25,514 nucleotides of DNA from Clostridium sp. CAG:448. Its GTDB lineage: Bacteria > Bacillota > Clostridia > Oscillospirales > CAG-272. The position numbers and the translations under genes were made by a program. The stretch's first letter is position 1; each line of letters opens with the position of its first letter. The stretch lies in the NCBI GenBank assembly GCA_000433415.1, contig FR890443.1:37783-63296 (forward strand), given 5' to 3'. The notes under the pieces are model-generated. The model worked only from the letters and a program-made list of their open reading frames with translations, had not been told where the DNA came from and ran no database searches. Below are positions 19,942 to 25,514 of this stretch, in pieces.

Positions 19942-22148
19942 TTCTCGGTGCGGGTATAGGTGGAAACGGTAGCAGGCAGTTTGGTGCGGCGCAATCCCTT
20001 CAGCTCATATCCGTCCAATTGGTCGGTGGCAAGTTGCAAAGACTGTCCCTTTTTCATCGCGACGACCTGATTACCGCCGGATGTACGGGTGGACATTTTG
20101 GGAATGAGTGAGGTTTTGATCACTGCCGCGCGGTCAGCGTTGTTGATAAGGAGCAATTCAAACGGCTCCTTTTCTTTTTCGTAAAATGCGGCAACAAACG
20201 GCGAGGCGGAAGAGTAGGCACCGGTCAGCTTGCGACGCACGCTCTTGGTCTGATAAGCAGACATCGGAATCCGCACGCCCTTGCCGTTTGCAAACAGGAA
20301 AACCATATTTTCATCTTCCGGATAGCCGCTGAAAATCCGTACGTACACCGGCTTTTCTCCCTCGTTCATGCCCAGCTTTGCAGGCAGGAAGTCACCGAGC
20401 ACGGACGCTTTGACATTGTCAAAATCATCCAGTTTCATTCGGTAAAGTTGTGCCTGATCGGAAAAGATCAGCAACTCGTCTACGTTGTTGGCGTCGAATG
20501 AAGCAAGAATACGGTCGCCGTCCTTGAGCATCTGCGTGTCATTTCCCTGGAGAGAACGCATAGTGATTTTTTTGAAATAGCCTTCGGCTGTCAGAACAAC
20601 GCGAACAGGGTAATTTTCCACGGTAGGTTCATCCGGCTCATCAGGGATTGTATCCAGATGCACAATCTGTGACTTGCGGGGAGCGCCGTATTTTTTCTTG
20701 ATTTCGACCAGTTGAGCGGCAATGTAGTTGCGCAGTTTCAGCTCATCCGCAAGAATTCCCTCAATTTCGGCGATTTGTTTTTGCAGATCCTCAATTTCCG
20801 CAATGCGATTCAGAATATACTGACGGTTCAGATTGCGCAGTTTGATGTCCGCAATGTAGTTTGCCTGCACTTCATCAATGTCAAATCCCGCTTCCAGATT
20901 GGGAATGACATCCTCTTCTTTTTCGGTGCGGCGAATGATACGGATTGCCTTGTCAATATCCAGGAGAATCTTGCCAAGACCCATCAGAAGGTGCAGTTTA
21001 TCATTCTTTTTTCCCAGGTCAAAATTCAGCTCCCGGCGCACACATGCAGTTCGGAAGATGATCCATTCCTGTAAAATTTCCAACACACCCATCTGACGCG
21101 GGACGGAATCAATCAAAATGTTGAAATTACATTTGAAGGTGTCTTCCAAGGGGGTCATTTTGAAGAGCTTGTTCATCAGCTTGTCCGGATCGACTCCGCG
21201 CCGGATGTCGATGGTCAGTTTGAATCCGTCCAGGTCAATTTCATCGCGGAAGTCAACGATTTCCTTGATTTTTCCTTCTTTGACCAGGTCTGCAATTTTC
21301 TTGATGATCAGCTCAATGGTGGTCGAATAAGGAATCTGCACGATGTCAATGCAGTTTGCATCTTTATCGTAGGTGTAACGCGACCGGATACGGAATCCGC
21401 CGGAGCCCGTTTCATAGATGTTGCGCATCTGCTCACGGTCATAAAGAATGATGCCGCCGCCCGGAAAATCGGGCGCTTTCATGATGTCCATCAGCTTGTC
21501 GGTGGTCAGGTTGGGGTGCTTCAGAAGCGCAATGGCGCCGTCACAGACCTCACCCAGATTGAAAGAACAGGTGTTGGATGCCATGCCGACTGCAATGCCT
21601 GTGTTCGGCATGACCAGAACGTTGGGGAAGGTGGTCGGAAGCAATACCGGCTCTTCCATGGTTCCGTCGTAGTTATCTACCATGTCTACGGCGTCTTTGT
21701 CAATGCTGGAGAACAGCTCTGTACAAATGGGCGCCAGTTTACACTCCGTGTAACGGGATGCGGCATATTTCATATCGGAGGAATAGTGCTTGCCGAAGCT
21801 TCCTTTTGACTCTACCAGCGGATGCAGCAGTGCTTCGTGCCCGCGCGTCAGACGTACCATTGTCTCATAAATCGCGGCGTCTCCGTGCGGATTGAGTTTC
21901 ATGGTGGCACCTACGATGTTAGCACTTTTCGTCAGTCCGCCGCTCAGAAGTCCCATTTTGTACATGGTATACAGCAGTTTCCGGTGTGCCGGTTTGAGTC
22001 CGTCGATTTCGGGAATGGCACGGGATACGATCACGCTCATGACATAGGGCATGTAGTTTTTTTCAATTGTATCGGTAATCAGTTGCGGTTGAATGGGGGC
22101 ATAGACAATCTCTTCTTCCGCAATTGCTTCTTTTTTCTTCTTTGCCAT
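19938..22148 (-). CDS. Type II DNA topoisomerase subunit A (GyrA/ParC family)
   Basis: 736 residues. The DNA-cleaving subunit of gyrase or topoisomerase IV type; it makes the double-strand break with Tyr133 in AASRYTECKL. Seen in order: VIVSRAIPEIDGLKPAHRKLLY (split for length), NIVGATMKLNPHGDAAIYE (78-95), KDAVDMVDNYDGTMEEP, a coiled-coil-like segment about 430-500, and a C-terminal beta-pinwheel region from about 530. The GyrA box QRRGGRG is not seen, favouring a topoisomerase IV-type role. Odd points: NPHGD replaces HPHGD and Ala91 stands at the usual quinolone Ser. No B subunit is adjacent. Start at MAKKKKEAI, with AGGGA upstream and 13 bases from the previous stop. The stop codon lies in the MITE right end. 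Confidence 0.88.
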   Translation of the reverse strand: MAKKKKEAIAEEEIVYAPIQPQLITDTIEKNYMPYVMSVIVSRAIPEIDGLKPAHRKLLYTMYKMGLLSGGLTKSANIVGATMKLNPHGDAAIYETMVRLTRGHEALLHPLVESKGSFGKHYSSDMKYAASRYTECKLAPICTELFSSIDKDAVDMVDNYDGTMEEPVLLPTTFPNVLVMPNTGIAVGMASNTCSFNLGEVCDGAIALLKHPNLTTDKLMDIMKAPDFPGGGIILYDREQMRNIYETGSGGFRIRSRYTYDKDANCIDIVQIPYSTTIELIIKKIADLVKEGKIKEIVDFRDEIDLDGFKLTIDIRRGVDPDKLMNKLFKMTPLEDTFKCNFNILIDSVPRQMGVLEILQEWIIFRTACVRRELNFDLGKKNDKLHLLMGLGKILLDIDKAIRIIRRTEKEEDVIPNLEAGFDIDEVQANYIADIKLRNLNRQYILNRIAEIEDLQKQIAEIEGILADELKLRNYIAAQLVEIKKKYGAPRKSQIVHLDTIPDEPDEPTVENYPVRVVLTAEGYFKKITMRSLQGNDTQMLKDGDRILASFDANNVDELLIFSDQAQLYRMKLDDFDNVKASVLGDFLPAKLGMNEGEKPVYVRIFSGYPEDENMVFLFANGKGVRIPMSAYQTKSVRRKLTGAYSSASPFVAAFYEKEKEPFELLLINNADRAAVIKTSLIPKMSTRTSGGNQVVAMKKGQSLQLATDQLDGYELKGLRRTKLPATVSTYTRTEN

Positions 22149-22161
22149 TGTATCCCTCGCT

Positions 22162-23238
22162 TTATTTCGGTTCGGATTTCGCCGGGGAATGTGCCGACAC
22201 ATTCAGAACGGTGTGTGCGGCGGCACGAATCAGGCGATTGTAAAGTGCAAGTCCCATGCCGTCTTTTGTGGGCATATGGGCAAAAATTCTGGTGACAGGC
22301 AGTGTGTCCGCCTCGCGCAGACAGGCAAACAGCCGATGTGCCTGCATTGCCAGATCGTCCCGTCTGCCAACCGGCAACAGATATTGATCCCGGAGGAGCG
22401 GAATTTCTTCATCATAGCAGAGAATCGCGCAACCGCCGCTCTCCTGTTCCCGCGAAAAGTATGCAAGGACGTCCGCATCCTCTCCGGTGAGCAGCGTCAG
22501 CGGAGCCGTCGGTGCGTAATGCTTGTACTTCATGCCGGGAGACAGCGGGTGTTCTCCCGCGGCAAGTGCCTCGGAAACTGCCGGCGCAATATCGACGCGC
22601 GGGCAGACCAGCAACAGGGCATCACGGGTAACGGCACCGGGGCGCAACAGAGTCAGATACTCTTCACCCTCGTTGTCACGATCCAGTTTTACGATGGTGG
22701 ATTCCAATCCGATTTCGCATGCTCCGCCGTCAATGATCATGTCAACCCGCCCCTTTAGGTCATGCAGAACATGCTCTGCACAGGTGGGGGACGGTTTTCC
22801 GGAAAGATTGGCGGAAGGAGCGGCAATTGCCGTCCGGCTCTGCCGAATCAGGGCATGGGCAATCGGATGGGAAGGGCAACGCACCGCCACCGTTTCCAAT
22901 CCGCCGGTCGTGGACAAAGGGATACTCTCCAGTCGCGGCATGATCACGGTCAGTGGTCCCGGCATAAATGCGCGTGCGAGACGGTAGTAAAGACGGTCAG
23001 TGCGTGCGTATTTTTCGGCATCCTCCGGAAAGGCGACATGGATAATCAACGGGTTGTCACTCGGACGACCTTTTGCCTGGTAAATTTTGCGGGATGCGGC
23101 TGCGTTGGTCGCGTCTCCGCCCAGGCCGTATACCGTTTCGGTCGGAAAAACCACCAGCCCGCCTTCCCGAATCAACGCACCTGCGTGTTCCAGCCGATCG
23201 TCATCGGGAGATGTCACTGTCAGTACTTCAGTTTCCAT
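22162..23238 (-). CDS. ywlC: L-threonylcarbamoyladenylate synthase, Sua5/YwlC type
   Basis: Makes threonylcarbamoyl-AMP from threonine, bicarbonate and ATP, the first step of the t6A modification at position 37 of ANN-decoding tRNAs. The 358 residues have the YrdC/TsaC domain (about 10-200) with FPTETVYGLG (31-40), KGRPSDNPL (56-64), APSANLSG (140-147) and GLESTIV (177-183), then the Sua5-type linker LSPGMKYKHYAP (about 232-243) and a C-terminal Sua5 domain. That two-domain length separates Sua5/YwlC from the short TsaC. It starts 6 bases after the prfA stop; the Shine-Dalgarno is poor (GAAGAA), so translational coupling is likely. The neighbour pairing prfA-ywlC is common in Firmicutes. Confidence 0.93.
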   Translation of the reverse strand: METEVLTVTSPDDDRLEHAGALIREGGLVVFPTETVYGLGGDATNAAASRKIYQAKGRPSDNPLIIHVAFPEDAEKYARTDRLYYRLARAFMPGPLTVIMPRLESIPLSTTGGLETVAVRCPSHPIAHALIRQSRTAIAAPSANLSGKPSPTCAEHVLHDLKGRVDMIIDGGACEIGLESTIVKLDRDNEGEEYLTLLRPGAVTRDALLLVCPRVDIAPAVSEALAAGEHPLSPGMKYKHYAPTAPLTLLTGEDADVLAYFSREQESGGCAILCYDEEIPLLRDQYLLPVGRRDDLAMQAHRLFACLREADTLPVTRIFAHMPTKDGMGLALYNRLIRAAAHTVLNVSAHSPAKSEPK

Positions 23239-23244
23239 AATTCT

Positions 23245-24321
23245 TCATATGTCCTCTTCGCTTTGCGCTTTCAGTTTTTCCGCGGTTTCGGATGCAATCA
23301 GTGCCTCGATGAGCGGATTCATGTCACCGTTCATAAAAGCGTCGAGATTGTAAAGGGAAAACCCGATACGGTGATCTGTGACGCGGGATTGCGGGTAGTT
23401 GTAGGTGCGGATTTTTTCGCTCCGGTCCCCGCTGCCTACCTGCGCGCGGCGTGTGGAGGCGATTGCTTCATTTTGTTCGCGATTTTTCTGGTCGTAAAGT
23501 CTGGTGCGCAGAACCGCCAGTGCATGTTCCTTATTCTGCGTTTGGGAACGTTCGCTGTCGCATTCCACGACCATGCCGGATGGTTTGTGTGTGAGGCGGA
23601 CGGCGGATTCGGTTTTGTTGATGTGCTGCCCGCCGGCGCCGCTCGATTTGCAGCTCTCAAATATGATGTCGCTGTCCTTGATCTGGATATCGATTTCCTC
23701 CGCCTCCGGCAGTACCGCTACAGTGGCGGTGGAGGTCTGGATCCGACCCTGAGATTCGGTCAGTGGAACCCGCTGTACCCGGTGAACCCCCGATTCAAAC
23801 TTGAAATGCTGCCAGGCGCCTTCGCCTTCGACAATAAAGGAAATCTCACGGAATCCGCCCAAATCGGTTTCATTGGCATTTGTCAGCGTCAGACGGTAGC
23901 CCTGCGCGGCGGCATACATGCTGTACATTCTGTAAAGATCTGCGGCAAACAGCGCCGCTTCTTCACCCCCCGCGCAAGCGCGGATCTCTACGACAACATT
24001 GCGGTCGTCATTCGGATCACGGGGAATCAGGAGTATTTTGAGCTTTTCCTCTACCGCGGCAAGTGCCGGTTTGCAGGCTGCCAGTTCCTCCGCGGCGAGC
24101 TGCCGAAGCTCCGTATCGCCGCTGTGCAGCAATTCCTGCGCATCCGCAAGGGCGGTCGAAAGGCGGCAGTATTCGCGGTAGGTTTCAACAATCGGGGTCA
24201 GATTTTTGTATTCCTTCATCAGCCGGGCATACCCCGCCGCATCGGCAAGCAGGGCAGGATCGCTCATGCGTGCCTCCATGGCGCGGTATTTGTCCTCGGT
24301 TGCTGCAAGCTTGTCAAACAT
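23245..24321 (-). CDS. prfA: Peptide chain release factor 1
   Basis: Recognises UAA and UAG stop codons and triggers peptide release. The 358 residues match RF1 length. Domain 1 helices run to about 100; the codon-recognition motif is PLT (186-188) in HRVQRVPLTESQGRI, the P-x-T form of RF1, where the well-known sequence is PAT; the peptidyl-transferase motif GGQ is at 230-232 in SGAGGQHINKTESAVR. The C-terminal part has SERSQTQNKEHAL and RTYNYPQSRVTDHR. The ATG overlaps the stop of the aminopeptidase gene by one base (TGATG), so the two are coupled. No frameshift or truncation is seen. Confidence 0.96.
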   Translation of the reverse strand: MFDKLAATEDKYRAMEARMSDPALLADAAGYARLMKEYKNLTPIVETYREYCRLSTALADAQELLHSGDTELRQLAAEELAACKPALAAVEEKLKILLIPRDPNDDRNVVVEIRACAGGEEAALFAADLYRMYSMYAAAQGYRLTLTNANETDLGGFREISFIVEGEGAWQHFKFESGVHRVQRVPLTESQGRIQTSTATVAVLPEAEEIDIQIKDSDIIFESCKSSGAGGQHINKTESAVRLTHKPSGMVVECDSERSQTQNKEHALAVLRTRLYDQKNREQNEAIASTRRAQVGSGDRSEKIRTYNYPQSRVTDHRIGFSLYNLDAFMNGDMNPLIEALIASETAEKLKAQSEEDI

Positions 24322-25514
24322 CAGGCACGGTTGAAGGCAAGAAATGCCTTGTGTGCAGTGTAGAGGTCGGTCTTGGAGATGATTTCAAAGGGCGAATGCA
24401 TTGCGATGACGGGGACTCCGAGGTCCACGGTTTCAATGTTGTGCTTGGAAATGTATTTTGCAACCGTTCCGCCGCCGCCGACATCGTTCTTGCCCATATC
24501 GCCGACCTGCCATACCACACCGGCTTCTGCCATAATGCGGCGAACCCATCCGACGTACTCTGCGGGAGCGTCATTGGTGCTGACCTTTCCGCCGTGCCCG
24601 GTATATTTGGACATGGCGACGCCGCAGTTGATGTACGAAACATTGCGCTTGTCGAAAACATCCGCAAAGTTGGGGTCGAAGCATGCGGTCACATCGGCGG
24701 ACAGGCACTTGGAGTTTGCCTTTACCGCGCCGGCATTGCCGCCCAGAGCAGTAGTGATTTCACCGATCAGATCCAGCATCAGTTCGCACTGCATACCGGT
24801 TGCACCCTCACTGCCGATTTCTTCCTTGTCTGCAAGGATGACCATCGTGGTATGCGCACTGTCATCGCTTTCAAACAGTGCAGTCAGGGCAGGGTATGCG
24901 CAGACCTTGTCATCGTGACCGTATCCGCCGATCAATGAACGGTCAAGTCCCACCTCGCGCGCTTTATATGCGGGGACGGCAAACAGATCTGCGGAGATAA
25001 AGTCTTCCTCTGTGATTCCGTACTTTTCGTTGAGCAGCTTGAGCATGTATATCTTGATCGGATTTTCTTTTTCATCCTTCAAGGGACGGGAACCGATCAG
25101 AATATTCAGGTTTTCTGCGGGAATGGCGGTACCCAGGGGCTGCGCATTCTGTGCCTGTCCGAGATGCGGGAGCAGGTCATTGATATAGAGCACAGGGTCA
25201 GAATCATCTTCTCCGATGACAACCGGTACGGTCGTGCCGTCCGCACGTACCACAACACCGTGGAGTGCAAGGGGAACCGTGACCCATTGATATTTGCGGA
25301 TGCCACCGTAATAGCGGGTTTTGAAGAATGCGAAACCGCCGTCCTCGTACAGGGGATTCTGCTTCAGATCCAGACGCGGGGAATCGATATGCGCCGCGGT
25401 GATACGGATTCCGTTATTGATCGGTTCGCTGCCGATGCGCCACAAATAGAGGTTTCTGCCGCGGTTGTTGTAATAGAATTTATCACCTGCCTGCATGGAA
25501 TCACCGAAGTGATA
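24321..25514 (-). CDS. M18 family aminopeptidase, N-terminus outside window
   Basis: Metallo-aminopeptidase of the M18 (aspartyl aminopeptidase-like) family, a cytosolic enzyme trimming N-terminal residues from peptides. The frame is open to the window edge: YHFGDS precedes the internal Met at 25496, so the true start lies beyond 25514. Metal and catalytic residues are visible in AHIDSPRLDLK, GYGHDDKVCAYPAL, ADKEEIGSEGATG, SADVTACFDPN and VPVIAMHSPFE. Family members are about 430-470 residues, so 30-70 residues are missing here. First visible gene of the run aminopeptidase-prfA-ywlC-topoisomerase; it overlaps prfA by one base. Confidence 0.92.
   Translation of the reverse strand, partial: YHFGDSMQAGDKFYYNNRGRNLYLWRIGSEPINNGIRITAAHIDSPRLDLKQNPLYEDGGFAFFKTRYYGGIRKYQWVTVPLALHGVVVRADGTTVPVVIGEDDSDPVLYINDLLPHLGQAQNAQPLGTAIPAENLNILIGSRPLKDEKENPIKIYMLKLLNEKYGITEEDFISADLFAVPAYKAREVGLDRSLIGGYGHDDKVCAYPALTALFESDDSAHTTMVILADKEEIGSEGATGMQCELMLDLIGEITTALGGNAGAVKANSKCLSADVTACFDPNFADVFDKRNVSYINCGVAMSKYTGHGGKVSTNDAPAEYVGWVRRIMAEAGVVWQVGDMGKNDVGGGGTVAKYISKHNIETVDLGVPVIAMHSPFEIISKTDLYTAHKAFLAFNRA

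Noticed and set aside
22762..24363. Long plus-strand open frame (533 codons) opposite prfA and ywlC
   Set aside because: It is antisense to two well-supported genes, has a cysteine- and arginine-rich composition with no family pattern, and no ribosome binding site; it is a shadow of the codon bias of the real genes.

Overview
The window reads as a chromosomal segment of a Gram-positive anaerobe of the class Clostridia, perhaps an uncultured gut lineage near Oscillospirales or Christensenellales. Grounds: a DUF4364 protein, a CwlD-type spore-cortex amidase, a clostridial-style M18 aminopeptidase, strong GGAGG ribosome binding sites, and sigma-A promoters of TTGACA-17-TATAAT type. G+C is mixed: six 60-base lines I counted outside the island below (5581, 8461, 11881, 12961, 20041, 24001) total 198 of 360, and five inside it (14281, 15901, 15961, 16201, 17701) total 126 of 300.

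Layout. 1-1405 (minus): homoserine dehydrogenase followed by a truncated membrane protein gene. It diverges from a DUF4364 gene across a perfect inverted repeat that carries both -10 boxes. 2286-3452 (plus): a SigH-like sigma factor and a two-zinc-knuckle protein with a hairpin-rich leader. 3644-4360 (minus): cwlD. 4639-6105 (plus): guaB with a clean promoter and terminator. 6295-11150 (plus): a GH36-type alpha-galactosidase translationally close to a PLP threonine-aldolase-like enzyme, then a sugar-binding lipoprotein co-directional with dut. The galactosidase and lipoprotein genes share an AAAACGGTTTG-type motif near their 5' ends. 11329-13272 (plus): a membrane protein with two TrkA-N/Rossmann-like domains and a C-terminal ryanodine-receptor (RyR) repeat domain. 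13273-13641: non-coding, with a long stem structure and a promoter. 13642-18365 (plus): a tight four-gene, AT-richer operon of two GNAT/Fem-like acyltransferases and two cobalamin-type radical SAM enzymes, ended by a strong terminator shared with the converging genes.

18503-25514 (minus): a housekeeping run of M18 aminopeptidase, prfA, tsaC/ywlC and a type II topoisomerase A subunit with 1-13 base spacing or overlap; then a 224-bp TTAA-bounded MITE-like element whose end coincides with the topoisomerase stop codon; then a small His-rich exported protein and a sugar-phosphate isomerase/epimerase.

The best candidate for an undescribed system is the 13642-18365 operon. Its enzyme mix suggests assembly and radical C-H or C-C chemistry on a lipid, peptide or polyketide-like substrate, but no substrate can be read from the sequence. 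The RyR/TrkA membrane protein next to it is the second candidate. No tRNA, rRNA, CRISPR array, intact transposase or phage gene was seen.
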